From the NCBI GenBank assembly GCA_964291545.2, contig OZ219859.1:62001-126000 (forward strand): 64,000 bases of DNA, read 5' to 3'. Positions 1 through 8,502 of the stretch are shown one piece after another (within the stretch, counting starts at the first letter, position 1; each line of letters starts with the position of its first letter). This DNA comes from G963667675 sp964291545 (GTDB taxonomy: Bacteria; Chloroflexota; Dehalococcoidia; Lucifugimonadales; UBA3495). The notes beneath the pieces were generated by a model that saw nothing but the letters and a program-made list of their open reading frames with translations, did not search any database and was not told where the DNA came from. Both the position numbers and the translations under genes were made by a program.

Positions 1-342
1 CACGAACCCGCACTCCAGGTTGGACTGGCCGCATGGCCTCCAATCTATCTGCTCTCCCGCCGGTGCGGCGGTGGGCTCGGGCGATGGCGTAGATGTTGCC
101 GCTGGAGGCGTCGGTTGAGGCGGCGCGGTTGGGGTGGGGGTGAAAGTCGGCGGCGGCGGCGTCTGCGTTGGGACCGGGGTGGCAGCGGGAGCCGGGGCAA
201 TGGTGGGCGCGGTCGTCCGGGTCGGCTGAGTCCCTTCCTCCGCAGCAGGGGCAGGGTTGTCACAGGCCAAGCCGACTACGGCGGCCATCGCCAGCACGCC
301 AATGAGTAACGAAACCTTCAGTTTTTCTCCTGAGATGGTCAA
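1..342 (-). CDS. Secreted lipoprotein, N-terminus of TAP-like alpha/beta hydrolase (partial)
   Basis: Only the first ~114 codons lie in the window; the gene continues beyond base 1. The reading frame gives a hydrophobic signal segment ending in the lipobox GLAC followed by DNP, then a ~60-residue Thr/Pro/Ala linker, then IDWRPCGQSNLECGFV. The W..C......C pattern is what I expect at the start of TAP/Slp-like secreted alpha/beta hydrolases, just before their VPLDY-type strand. The protein is probably anchored in the membrane by a lipidated Cys and acts outside the cell. The start is uncertain: I chose TTG at 342; a CTG at 321 sits 5 nt behind an AGGAG. The catalytic part is not visible, so function is inferred from one short motif. 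Confidence 0.55.
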   Translation of the reverse strand, partial: MTISGEKLKVSLLIGVLAMAAVVGLACDNPAPAAEEGTQPTRTTAPTIAPAPAATPVPTQTPPPPTFTPTPTAPPQPTPPAATSTPSPEPTAAPAGEQIDWRPCGQSNLECGFV

Positions 343-470
343 TATTGCCGTAGCTGCGCTGAAACGAGGAAGTTGTAACATCCAGTACGCTGATCGGACT
401 AGGCCCGGATTCTTGGACTGCGGACGGCTGTGCCGGGCGAGGAGCGACCATGCCTGTGGCCCAGGCATAG

Positions 471-476
471 TATAAT
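471..476 (+). promoter_or_regulatory. -10 box of the prfB promoter
   Basis: A perfect TATAAT lies 75 nt before the prfB ATG. I see no good -35 hexamer 16-18 nt upstream. The AGGAG at 539-543 is the ribosome binding site, 8 nt before the ATG. Confidence 0.5.
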
Positions 477-551
477 TTAGTGACTTCAAACAGCTAAATT
501 CAGTCTAGGCAGTGGCCTGGACGATGTGAATGACTCTCAGGAGAATCGAAG

Positions 552-1659
552 ATGGAACAGCTCAAGCAGAATGCACAAGCAATTCACCAAAAGGTCGAAT
601 CCGTGGTGGAGCGTCTTTGACCTGGCCGGCAAAGAAAAGTCCATTGCGCTTCTGGAAAAAGAATCGGCCAGTCCCGACTTTTGGGATGACCCCAGGCAGG
701 CCCAGCGAAAAATGCGGCAGCTGGTGCGCCTCAAGGAGACGCTGGCCCTGTGGAACGACTTGAGGTCTCGGGCCCAAAACCTGTCGGAACTGGTGGAACT
801 GGCCCTGGAGGAACAGGACACGTCGCTGGGAGCGCAATTGGAGGACGAGGCGGATGAGATTTCCGGCATCCTCCGCCGGGAAGAGATCAACCTGACGCTG
901 TCCGGCCCTTACGACGACCGGCCGGCCATAGTTACGGTGCAGGCCGGGGCCGGAGGAACGGACTCCCAGGATTGGGCGGAGATGCTGCTGCGGATGTACC
1001 TGAGATGGGCCGAGAACCAGTCCCGGCCCGTGCAGGTGATGGACATGTCCCACGGTGAGGAAGCGGGGCTCCGCAGCGGCACCCTGGAAATCGGCGGGAA
1101 CTACGCCTCGGGCTATTTGAGCGCGGAGAGGGGCGTGCACCGCCTGGTGCGCTTGTCCCCCTTCGACCCCAACCACCTGCGCCACACGTCCTTTGCCTCG
1201 GTGGAGGTTATACCGGCGGCGGAAGAGGAATCCGAGGCCCAGGTGCGGTCGGACGAGGTCAAGATGGACTTCTTCAGGTCCAGCGGGCCGGGAGGGCAGA
1301 ACGTCCAGAAGGTGGCCTCGGCGGTGCGGTTGACCCACATCCCGACGGGAATAGTGATTTCCTGCCAGAATGAACGGTCCCAACACCAAAACCGGGAATT
1401 CGCCATGCGCATCCTGCGGGCGAAGCTGCTGGCCCGGCAAACCGAAGAGCGGGCGGAGGAGTTGGCCAAGCTGCGGGGTGATCGAGTGACCCCGGAGTGG
1501 GGAAACCAAATCCGAAGCTACGTACTACATCCCTATAAGTCGGTGAAAGACCACCGCACCGACCACCAGAGCACCAGGCCGGAACAGGTGTTGGACGGGG
1601 AGCTTGACCAGTTTATTGAGGCGTACCTGCTGACGACGGTGGGTAAGGGAACGAGTTAG
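552..1659 (+). CDS. prfB: Peptide chain release factor 2, made by +1 programmed frameshift
   Basis: RF2 releases the finished peptide at UGA and UAA codons. Frame 0 starts at ATG 552 (AGGAG 8 nt upstream), reads 22 codons (MEQLKQNAQAIHQKVESVVERL) and meets TGA at 618-620. Slipping +1 on CTT gives GAC at 619 and an open frame to 1659, for about 368 residues, normal for RF2. The SPF stop-codon-recognition tripeptide is near residues 202-204 and the catalytic GGQ at 247-249. A start at 526 would stay in one frame but yields an N-terminus unlike RF2. The gene is monocistronic and converges on ribBA with a 9-nt gap. Regulation by its own product is expected: low RF2 favours the frameshift. Confidence 0.95.
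605..621 (+). promoter_or_regulatory. Programmed +1 frameshift site of prfB
   Basis: The site contains GGTGGAG (605-611), 3 nt, then CTT TGA C (615-621). This matches the classic RF2 arrangement: an internal Shine-Dalgarno-like sequence 3 nt before CUU, an in-frame UGA, and a following C that weakens termination. Confidence 0.93.
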
Positions 1660-1668
1660 AGGGGCAGG

Positions 1669-2874
1669 TCAGCAGTTGTCGAGGATGTGGCCCATCCTCG
1701 CCCGCTTGGTGCGCAGGTAGGCGCGGTTCTCTTCGGTTACGTCGCCTTCCACCGCTACCCTTTCCACTACTTCCAGGTCAAACCCTGCGAGGCCAACCAC
1801 TTTACGGGGGTTGTTGGTCAAAAAGCGGAGCTTGCGGACTCCAAGGTCCTGTAATATCTGGGCGCCCGCCCCGTAGTGGCGCATGTCCGGGTCGAAGCCC
1901 AGGCTCCGGTTGGCGTCGACGGTGTCCGAGCCGTGGTCCTGCAGGGAGTAGGCCTTGATCTTGTTGTGCAGCCCGATGCCGCGGCCCTCTTGACGCATGT
2001 AAAGCAGTATCCCCGAGCCTTCTTCGGCGATAATCTTGAGAGCCAACTCGATTTGCTCGCCGCAATCGCAACGGATGCTGCCGAACACGTCGCCGGTCAG
2101 GCACTCGCTGTGGATGCGGACCAAGACCGGGTCCTTGCTGTTCCACTCGCCGATGGTCAAGGCGATGTGCTCTCCCGCCTCGACGGTGCTGCGGTAGGCG
2201 ATGGCGGTAAAATTCCCGTACTTGGTGGGCAGCCGGGCCTCGGCCACCCGTTCGATGAGCCGCTCTGACCGCCGCCGGTGGGCGATTATCTGAGCTATGC
2301 TGAGGATCTTCAGCCCGTGATGTTGCGAGAATGTCTCGAGGTCCGGCAGCCGGGACATGGTGCCGTCTTCGTTCATGATCTCGCAAACAACGCCGGCAGG
2401 GTACATCCCAGCCATGTTGCACAGGTCTATGATAGCTTCGGTGTGGCCGGGGCGGGCCAGAACGCCGCCGGGGTGGTATTGCAAGGGCAGCAGGTGTCCG
2501 GGGCGCGAGAAGTCCCCGGGGCTGGCGTCGGGGTCGATCAAAGCTTGTATGGTTGCGGCCCGGTCACCGGCCGAAATACCGGTGGTGGTGCCGATGTTGT
2601 AGTCCACGGACATGGTGTAGGCCGTGGGGAGCTTGTGGGCAGCGTGCTGGCTGGGCATCAGCGGTATGTCCAGCTCGTCCAGCCGTTCGCAGGTCATCGG
2701 CATGCAGAGCAGGCCGCGGGCGTGGGTAACCATGAAGTTGACCGCTTCGGGGGTTACCATCTCGGCGGGCATCACCAGGTCTCCCTCGTTTTCCCGCCGT
2801 TCATCGTCAACTACTACGATGAACTTGCCCTCTTTCAGGTCATCCAGGGCTTCCTCTAGGCTACAAAGAGGCAT
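1669..2874 (-). CDS. ribBA: Bifunctional DHBP synthase / GTP cyclohydrolase II
   Basis: The protein feeds both branches of riboflavin synthesis. The N-terminal half (about 1-200) makes 3,4-dihydroxy-2-butanone 4-phosphate from ribulose 5-phosphate and shows the family signature DDERRENEGDL. The C-terminal half opens the GTP ring; it has the zinc-binding Cys cluster in GSIRCDCG after HSECLTGD, the RQEGRGIGL motif and a TNNPRK loop. The 401-residue length is normal for RibBA. It is the last gene of a minus-strand operon ribD-ribE-ribBA, 9 nt after ribE. No ribH (lumazine synthase) is in the window, so the pathway is completed elsewhere. Confidence 0.95.
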   Translation of the reverse strand: MPLCSLEEALDDLKEGKFIVVVDDERRENEGDLVMPAEMVTPEAVNFMVTHARGLLCMPMTCERLDELDIPLMPSQHAAHKLPTAYTMSVDYNIGTTTGISAGDRAATIQALIDPDASPGDFSRPGHLLPLQYHPGGVLARPGHTEAIIDLCNMAGMYPAGVVCEIMNEDGTMSRLPDLETFSQHHGLKILSIAQIIAHRRRSERLIERVAEARLPTKYGNFTAIAYRSTVEAGEHIALTIGEWNSKDPVLVRIHSECLTGDVFGSIRCDCGEQIELALKIIAEEGSGILLYMRQEGRGIGLHNKIKAYSLQDHGSDTVDANRSLGFDPDMRHYGAGAQILQDLGVRKLRFLTNNPRKVVGLAGFDLEVVERVAVEGDVTEENRAYLRTKRARMGHILDNC

Positions 2875-2883
2875 GAATACAAA

Positions 2884-3489
2884 TTATCCTTGGCGGGATT
2901 GGGAGCTTTCCTGGAGGGTGGGCAGCAGGCTTTCGACGTACTTTGCGACCACGTCGGTTTCCAGGTTGACGCGGCCGCCAGTAATTTTGTCCTTGAGGAC
3001 CGTGTTAGCTAATGTGTACGGTATTATGGACACGGTAAAGGTTGTAGCACTCTTTTTTACCACGGTTAGGCTTACGCCGTCAACCGCGATGAACCCCTTC
3101 TCGACTACGTACGGCATGAGGCGCTTGGGGCAGGACAGCCGGAGAATATAGCAATCTCCCTCCGGCTTGCAGGAAACTACGCGTCCCGTTCCGTCTACGT
3201 GCCCCTGTACGATGTGGCCGCCGAGACGGTCGCTGACGGCTAAGGGCCTTTCCAGGTTGACGGGGTCGCCGGCCTTTAGGCCCCCGAACGTGGTGCGTCG
3301 CAGGGTCTCTGGGGAAAGCTCGATGCAGAACCCGCCGTCGTCCAGTCTCACCACGGTGAGGCATACACCGTCAAGGGCGATGCTGTCGCCCAGCCGCATT
3401 CCTTCCAGCACCGTGTTGGCCCGAAGGCACAGAAGGGAGCCTTCCAGGTTGGACACGACGCCCACTTCTTCCACTATGCCGGTAAACAC
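2884..3489 (-). CDS. ribE: Riboflavin synthase, alpha chain
   Basis: This enzyme dismutates two lumazine molecules into riboflavin. The N-terminus MFTGIVEEVG is the family hallmark. The chain contains two lumazine-binding repeats of ~95 residues, each with an LDGVCLTV or VDGVSLTV motif (near residues 40 and 137). The length of 201 residues is typical. Its start codon lies immediately after the ribD stop, so the two are translationally coupled. Confidence 0.95.
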   Translation of the reverse strand: MFTGIVEEVGVVSNLEGSLLCLRANTVLEGMRLGDSIALDGVCLTVVRLDDGGFCIELSPETLRRTTFGGLKAGDPVNLERPLAVSDRLGGHIVQGHVDGTGRVVSCKPEGDCYILRLSCPKRLMPYVVEKGFIAVDGVSLTVVKKSATTFTVSIIPYTLANTVLKDKITGGRVNLETDVVAKYVESLLPTLQESSQSRQG

Positions 3490-4587
3490 CTAGTCCTTCC
3501 CCTGGGTATAGCCGGTTACGAGCCAGTCCGGGCCGATCTGCGTCAACTCAGGCCGCTGTAGCTTCCAGGCCGTGGCCATGCATTCCGCGCCGCGGCCCTC
3601 CACAGGGGAAACGGCCGCTTCCCCGCCGATTATCACCGGGGCCATGAAGGCGAAGACCTTGTCGACGAGGGCGTTGTCGAACAGTGAACCCAGCAGCGCC
3701 CCGCCTCCCTCTACCAGCAGGCTCACCACGCCGCGCCGGCCCAACTCCTCCAGCAATGCCTGTAAGTCCACCTTCCCGTCGGCGCATGCGGGCAACGCAA
3801 GGGGCTCGGCGCCTGCTCCTGTAAGCTGCTCGATGCGGGGGTCGGGAGCCTGCAGCGTGGTTGCTATGACCGTGTTGCCTGGCTGCTTGAGCATGCGGGC
3901 CGAGGCAGGAGTCCGGCAGCGGCTGTCCACCACGACCCGCAACGGCTGGCGGGGCAGCGGCTCGCCGTGGAGGTCTCTCGTGGTCAATTGCGGGTCGTCG
4001 GCCAGGACCGTGTTGACGCCGACGAGGACGGCGTCGGACTCCCGGCGCATCTGCTGAACCAGGCTTCGAGCCTCGACTCCGGTAACCCACTTGGAGTCCC
4101 CGGAGGCGGCGGCTATCTTGCCGTCCAGGCTCATGGCGAACTTGACGCTGACGAAGGGTATTCCGGTCCTGATGTGCTTGGCGAATGCCTCGTAGAGCGC
4201 CTGGGCAGCTTCGGACTGTTCCCCAACCTGCACGTCGATGCCGGCGGAGCGCAGTTCGGCGCAACCGTTCCCGGAGACCAGTGGGTTGGGGTCGATGGCG
4301 GCGACGTTCACCTGGGCCACGCCGGAGTCTATGATGGCCCTGGTACAGGGAGGAGTGCGGCCGAAGACATTGCAAGGTTCCAGGGTAGTGTAGAGGACGG
4401 CCCCCGACGCCAAGGCGCCGGCTTGCTCCAGGGCGTTTACCTCGGCGTGGTTATGTCCCGGCGGCGAGGTCGTGCCCCAGCCCACCTCCGTGCCGTCCTT
4501 GACCACCACGGCCCCCACGGATGGGTTCGGGCTGGTGGCGCCGACTACGCTTCGGGCCAGTTCCAAGGCCCTTTCCATGTGGGTCAC
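3490..4587 (-). CDS. ribD: Riboflavin biosynthesis deaminase/reductase
   Basis: Two-domain enzyme: an N-terminal zinc deaminase (HAEVNAL and PCNVFGRTPPC supply the His, Glu and Cys ligands) followed by an NADPH reductase domain with SLDGKIA and LLVEGGG. It performs the second and third steps after GTP ring opening. The start is uncertain. I chose GTG 4587 (MTHMERALELARS); ATG 4578 and TTG 4608 are alternatives, and none has a strong ribosome binding site. It is the first gene of the rib operon. The 5' region has no FMN riboswitch that I can see. Confidence 0.92.
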   Translation of the reverse strand: MTHMERALELARSVVGATSPNPSVGAVVVKDGTEVGWGTTSPPGHNHAEVNALEQAGALASGAVLYTTLEPCNVFGRTPPCTRAIIDSGVAQVNVAAIDPNPLVSGNGCAELRSAGIDVQVGEQSEAAQALYEAFAKHIRTGIPFVSVKFAMSLDGKIAAASGDSKWVTGVEARSLVQQMRRESDAVLVGVNTVLADDPQLTTRDLHGEPLPRQPLRVVVDSRCRTPASARMLKQPGNTVIATTLQAPDPRIEQLTGAGAEPLALPACADGKVDLQALLEELGRRGVVSLLVEGGGALLGSLFDNALVDKVFAFMAPVIIGGEAAVSPVEGRGAECMATAWKLQRPELTQIGPDWLVTGYTQGKD

Positions 4588-4697
4588 TTTGAGTCCAAAC
4601 CTTGGCAAGTGTGGATTGTCATGACCCTGTCACATTGGGCCATGGCAACGCCTTGAATTATCAAAATTGCTGATAACAATAATTTAATTCTATCAAC

Positions 4698-4712
4698 CGG
4701 CCTTTGGGGCCG
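4698..4712 (-). terminator. Weak hairpin after the anti-sigma gene
   Basis: CGGCC and GGCCG flank a 5-nt loop and, read on the minus strand, are followed by an AT-rich but not T-tract stretch. It lies between the anti-sigma gene and ribD. A short stem and no clear U-run make it only a possible terminator. Confidence 0.3.
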
Positions 4713-4739
4713 CAAGGGATGGGCCCGGTCCGACGCTGA

Positions 4740-6257
4740 TTACCTATCGGCCGCGCCGCCACCTCTGGAAGCTTTCCACTTGACTGCAAATGCCGCCAGG
4801 AACAACAGCGCCAAGGCCCCGGCAATCCCCTGCAGTATGCGCCAGTAAAGGGCGGTTCCTGGCTGCTGCGGTTCCGGGCCTGGCGCCTCCACCGCCGGGC
4901 CCGCGTCCGTTTCGGTCTCCTGTGACGGAGCTTCCGTCGGTTCCCGGGCAAGAGCAACCACCGTGGCGTTAGCGGCCTCAGCAGCCTCAAGAGCGGCGGA
5001 CTGGGCAGCATCAGCGGCCTCTCTAGCAGCTTCAGGAGCGGCGGCCTCGGAATCGCGATGGGGCGCTAGAGTAGCCTCAAGAGCAGCGGTCGCGGTGGCG
5101 CGAGCGGCCGCTATAGTGGCCTCAATAGCCGTCGGCGCGTCTGAATCATCGAAGACGTCTGCGGACTCGGCGTCGAAATCAGCGTCCGACATCGCCTCTG
5201 AATCGTCGAAGGCTGCGGAGTCTTCCATGGCGGCTGTTGGTTCGGCGGTGATCAGAGGGACAGTTGTGGCGTCGGCTTCTTCGTCCGCCATAGCGTCAGA
5301 ATCTTCAACGACTTCAACGTCGTCCATTGCGGCCATTACGTCGTCCCCGTCCATCGTGTCCGCGGCCGGGGCATCTTCGCTCGCCATCGCCTCGGAATCG
5401 TCGAAGGCTGCATCCGGTTCCGCGGCGGCCATTGGTTCGGCAGTGGCCAGTGGTGCAGATGCGGCGGCATCTTCGTCCGCCATCGCCATAGAATCGTCAG
5501 CAGCTTCGGCCAACTCCGTCTCTGCCGTTGGTTCGGCGGCGATGGCGGGGGCAGTTGTGGCGGCATCTTCGTCCGCCATCGCCATAGAATCGTCAGCAGC
5601 TTCGGCCAACTCCGTCTCTGCCGTTGGTTCGGCGGCGATGGCGGGGGCAGTTGTGGCGGCATCTCCGTCCGCCATCGCCATAGAATCGTCAGCAGCTTCG
5701 GCCAACTCCGTCTCTGCCGTTGGTTCGGCGGCGATGGCAGGGGCAGTTGTGGCGGCTTCTTCGTCCGCCATTGCCATAGAATCGTCAGCAGGTTCGGCCG
5801 GCTCCATGGCGGCGTCGGACACCGGGGCGGTCACGGACACCGGGGTATCGAACGCCGTAGCCGAACTTTCGTCGAAGCCCGGCTGGCTTGGCGCCAGGAG
5901 ACCCGTGGCGTCGGCGGAGGCCAGCACTGTCAATACCAATGCCGCAACCGAAGCCGCGCCGGCGTAGGCCCACATCGACGCCCTGGCTAGAGGAGTTGGG
6001 CGGGGCCGGGTCGCCCTGAATGGGGGAGCGGCCATAACGAAGTCGCGGGCCGGGGCCTCCGCAGGCAGTTGCCTGAGGGCGGCTACGGTTGCCTGCAGGG
6101 ATTCCAAGCCCTCCCTGCAAACGCTGCACTCGGCGAGCCTGCGCTCGATCCGAGCCAGAGCAGCCCCATCCAGGCGGCCGTCCAGGTACTCGCTAAGTGC
6201 TTCAGCCCTCAGGTGCCGGTGTTTGCCTTTGATAAGCCACATGACTTTACTAATCAT
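4740..6257 (-). CDS. Anti-sigma-like membrane protein with tandem acidic repeats
   Basis: The N-terminus (about 15-75) resembles the zinc-finger anti-sigma domain: LSEYLDGRLDG, then CSVC. The His that normally sits four residues before the first Cys is Arg here, so metal binding is doubtful. A first membrane segment follows near residues 92-115, then ~300 residues of Ala/Asp/Glu/Thr low-complexity sequence with 32-residue repeats centred on ADDSMAMAD, and a second membrane segment near the C-terminus (LYWRILQGIAGALALLFLAAF) with a basic tail. It overlaps the upstream ECF sigma gene by 8 bp, the usual sigma/anti-sigma coupling. The large region is probably outside the membrane; its role is unknown. 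Confidence 0.8.
   Translation of the reverse strand: MISKVMWLIKGKHRHLRAEALSEYLDGRLDGAALARIERRLAECSVCREGLESLQATVAALRQLPAEAPARDFVMAAPPFRATRPRPTPLARASMWAYAGAASVAALVLTVLASADATGLLAPSQPGFDESSATAFDTPVSVTAPVSDAAMEPAEPADDSMAMADEEAATTAPAIAAEPTAETELAEAADDSMAMADGDAATTAPAIAAEPTAETELAEAADDSMAMADEDAATTAPAIAAEPTAETELAEAADDSMAMADEDAAASAPLATAEPMAAAEPDAAFDDSEAMASEDAPAADTMDGDDVMAAMDDVEVVEDSDAMADEEADATTVPLITAEPTAAMEDSAAFDDSEAMSDADFDAESADVFDDSDAPTAIEATIAAARATATAALEATLAPHRDSEAAAPEAAREAADAAQSAALEAAEAANATVVALAREPTEAPSQETETDAGPAVEAPGPEPQQPGTALYWRILQGIAGALALLFLAAFAVKWKASRGGGAADR
5491..5786 (-). repeat. 96-bp tandem repeat inside the anti-sigma gene
   Basis: The same stretch recurs with exact 96-bp spacing; GAATCGTCAGCAG starts at 5491, 5587 and 5683 and a close copy at 5779. 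Units differ by only a few bases and encode 32 residues each. A near-perfect coding repeat like this may change copy number by slippage or recombination. Confidence 0.9.
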
Positions 6258-6882
6258 GACGAAACCGCTTGGGCAATAGTTCCCCGGATTTTTGCAGCGA
6301 GTCGCGCAGGTCCCGGCGCCCGCGGCTTACCCGGGACTTGACCGTGCCGAGAGAGCAATTCATGACAGCGGCTGCCTCCTCGTAACTCATCCCTTGCACG
6401 TCCACAAGAAGGACAGCCAGGCGGCGTTCTTGCGGGAGCGCGTCCAGGGCGGTCTGTATCGCCCGGTCCAGTTCCCTGCGCTCTGCGTACTCTTCCGGGG
6501 ATTCCAATGTCGACGGCAGGTCGACGGCGCTGGGAGCGGTGTCCTGCTGGTCTGGACTAGTGGGGAGGGGGTCGAGGGGCACGGTGGGACGGGACCGCCG
6601 GGCTCGCATCATGTCCCGGCAGGTATTGGCGACTATCCTGGTAAGCCACGCCGGCAGATTGTCGCCGCGAAATCGATTGAACGCCTGGTAAGCGGAAATC
6701 AGGCTTTCCTGGACTGCATCTTCTGCCAACGCCCAGTCGCCCAACATTCGGCCGGCCAGGTTATAGAGGCGGGTCTGGAAGCCCTCGATGATGCAATTAA
6801 AGCAACTGGAGCGGCCGGAACGGTCGCTGACCGGCAGGGTGCGATGGCCGACGCAGCCGAATGTTTCGGCAGTTTCCGCCAT
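6250..6882 (-). CDS. ECF-type RNA polymerase sigma factor
   Basis: Region 2 is visible as FNCIIEGFQTRLYNLAGRML through DWALAEDAVQESLISAY and WLTRIVANTCRD (about 28-95), followed by a variable linker. Region 4 is LPQERRLAVLLVDVQGMSYEEAAAVMNCSLGTVKSRVSRGRR, a helix-turn-helix. At 210 residues it fits group 4. Its 3' end overlaps the anti-sigma-like gene, which should hold it inactive until a signal arrives. The ~20-residue N-terminal extension containing two Cys residues before region 2 is unusual. A perfect 12-bp palindrome TTGATATATCAA (6903-6914) lies just upstream. Confidence 0.9.
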   Translation of the reverse strand: MAETAETFGCVGHRTLPVSDRSGRSSCFNCIIEGFQTRLYNLAGRMLGDWALAEDAVQESLISAYQAFNRFRGDNLPAWLTRIVANTCRDMMRARRSRPTVPLDPLPTSPDQQDTAPSAVDLPSTLESPEEYAERRELDRAIQTALDALPQERRLAVLLVDVQGMSYEEAAAVMNCSLGTVKSRVSRGRRDLRDSLQKSGELLPKRFRHD

Positions 6883-6902
6883 CAGCTGGAAGCCAAAAAC
6901 GG

Positions 6903-6914
6903 TTGATATATCAA
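6903..6914. promoter_or_regulatory. 12-bp perfect palindrome upstream of the sigma gene
   Basis: TTGATATATCAA lies 21 nt upstream of the sigma start codon in a 252-nt divergent gap shared with selA. It is a possible operator. No partner protein is known. Confidence 0.3.
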
Positions 6915-7077
6915 GAAACTACTGACCATAGGTCGACAGTGGCCAGGGATAATGAAGGGCGGTTTCAGCATATGGCATTTGCCAGGAAAATAGAAGGCGC
7001 AGCGACTTCCTGGAATCTTGTTAACTACGTTAAGCGGCGGAAGTTTCTGTTAAGAGACAGTGCGGGGCATGGCGGCG

Positions 7078-7086
7078 TGATAAAAT
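7078..7086 (+). promoter_or_regulatory. Extended -10 promoter of selA
   Basis: TGA TAAAAT matches the TGnTAnnnT extended -10. It lies 48 nt before the selA ATG. No -35 is visible at the expected distance. Confidence 0.5.
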
Positions 7087-7134
7087 ATAGCCCGCTCACA
7101 GGGCCCCACGGACTGAAGCGCGAGTAACACAAAT

Positions 7135-8502
7135 ATGCAGCTGCGAGACCTCCCAAGCGTGGACAGCGTCATGGGCGCGGAACCCGTGGCCGCAATGCTC
7201 AACGGCTACAGCCGGGAATGGGTGGTGGGCTTGGTGCGCCGGGAGCTGGAGCAGGCCAGGGCTAGAGTGCGCGGCGGGGCGGGGGCGCCATCGGCCGCGG
7301 ATGTGGCCGAGTCCGTATGCCTGCAGGTAACTTCGGCGGTGCGGATAGAGCCGCGCCGGGTGATTAACGCCACCGGAGTGGTAATTCACACCAATCTGGG
7401 CAGGTCTCCCCTGAGCAGTTCCGCCCGCGACGCCATGGTCACGGCTGCGGAGTCATACAGCAACCTGGAGCTGGACCTGGAAACAGGCAGGCGCGGTTCG
7501 CGGCAGGCGCACCTGCAGTCGCTATTGAGGCAACTGACGGGAGCCGAGGCGGCCCTGGCGGTCAACAATAACGCCGCGGCGCTGTTGCTGGCGCTATCGG
7601 CGCTGGCGCCGGGTGGGGAAGTGGTTGTCTCCAGGGGAGAGGCGGTGGAGGTCGGCGGAGGATTCCGCGTGCCCGACGTGCTGCGGCAAAGCGGCGCCGT
7701 ATTGGTGGACGCCGGGACCACCAACCGGACCTACATCGACGACTACGAGCGGGCCATCACCGAAAACACTGCGGCCCTGCTGAAGGTCCATGCCAGCAAC
7801 TTTCGGGTGGAGGGCTTCACGGCAGCAGTGGAAATACCGGAGTTGGTGGAGTTGGGTCGTAAGCGGAGCATTCCGGTGTTGCACGACGTGGGCAGCGGCT
7901 GCCTGTTGCCTACTCAACGGTACGGCCTGGCCCCGGAACCGATGCCGCAGGACAGCATTGCGGCCGGTGCAGACCTGGTGTTCTTTTCCGGCGACAAGCT
8001 GCTGGGCGGGCCCCAGGCGGGCATAGTCGTTGGCAAAGCAGAATCGGTAGCCAAGCTGGAGCGCCACCCGCTGGCCAGGGCGGTGAGAATCGACAAGCTC
8101 AGCCTGGCGGCATTGACGGCCACCCTGTTGCACTACCTGAAAGAAGAGGCGGAGTCGGAAATACCAGTATGGCGCATGATCAGCGCCTCAGAGGAATCAA
8201 TCAAGGGCCGGGCCCTGAGTTGGCAAGAACGGCTTGGCCGGGAAGCCGCCGTCGAGACTAGACCGTCGCGGTCGGCGGTGGGAGGTGGAAGCCTTCCGGG
8301 GGAAACGCTGCCGACGTGGACGCTATCAGTGGCCTTGGGAGAGCGAAGTCCGGAAGAGCTTGCGGCGAGGCTGCGTCGCGCTGACCCGCCGGTGGTGGCC
8401 CGGATAGAGGATGACCGGGTCGTGCTGGACCCCAGGACGGTGCTCCCCGAAGACGAAGAGGACGTGCTGAGGTCTCTCAGGACCGCGTTGGAGGGCGAAT
8501 GA
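7135..8502 (+). CDS. selA: L-seryl-tRNA(Sec) selenium transferase
   Basis: SelA converts Ser-tRNA(Sec) to Sec-tRNA(Sec) using selenophosphate and PLP. The family landmarks are present: NATGVVIHTNLGRSPLS, YSNLELDLETGRRGSR, NNNAAALLL and the PLP-lysine motif FFSGDKLLGGPQAG (Lys near residue 288). The 455-residue length is normal. The last 4 bases (ATGA) overlap the next gene. No selB, selD or tRNA-Sec gene is in the window, so the rest of the Sec pathway lies elsewhere. Its presence implies UGA can be read as selenocysteine in this organism. Confidence 0.95.
   Translation: MQLRDLPSVDSVMGAEPVAAMLNGYSREWVVGLVRRELEQARARVRGGAGAPSAADVAESVCLQVTSAVRIEPRRVINATGVVIHTNLGRSPLSSSARDAMVTAAESYSNLELDLETGRRGSRQAHLQSLLRQLTGAEAALAVNNNAAALLLALSALAPGGEVVVSRGEAVEVGGGFRVPDVLRQSGAVLVDAGTTNRTYIDDYERAITENTAALLKVHASNFRVEGFTAAVEIPELVELGRKRSIPVLHDVGSGCLLPTQRYGLAPEPMPQDSIAAGADLVFFSGDKLLGGPQAGIVVGKAESVAKLERHPLARAVRIDKLSLAALTATLLHYLKEEAESEIPVWRMISASEESIKGRALSWQERLGREAAVETRPSRSAVGGGSLPGETLPTWTLSVALGERSPEELAARLRRADPPVVARIEDDRVVLDPRTVLPEDEEDVLRSLRTALEGE

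Noticed and set aside
562..1509. Antisense gene across prfB
   Set aside because: Composition is that of a shadow frame; the plus strand carries the RF2 motifs.
4588..4739. FMN riboswitch upstream of ribD
   Set aside because: I looked for the RFN consensus on the minus strand and found none; only a short GC hairpin and AT-rich sequence are present.
5491..5786. CRISPR array
   Set aside because: The 96-bp units are contiguous in-frame coding repeats with no spacers.
4963..5967. Plus-strand Ala/Ser-rich protein over the repeat region
   Set aside because: It arises from reading the acidic repeats in reverse; it has no start signal or neighbours.
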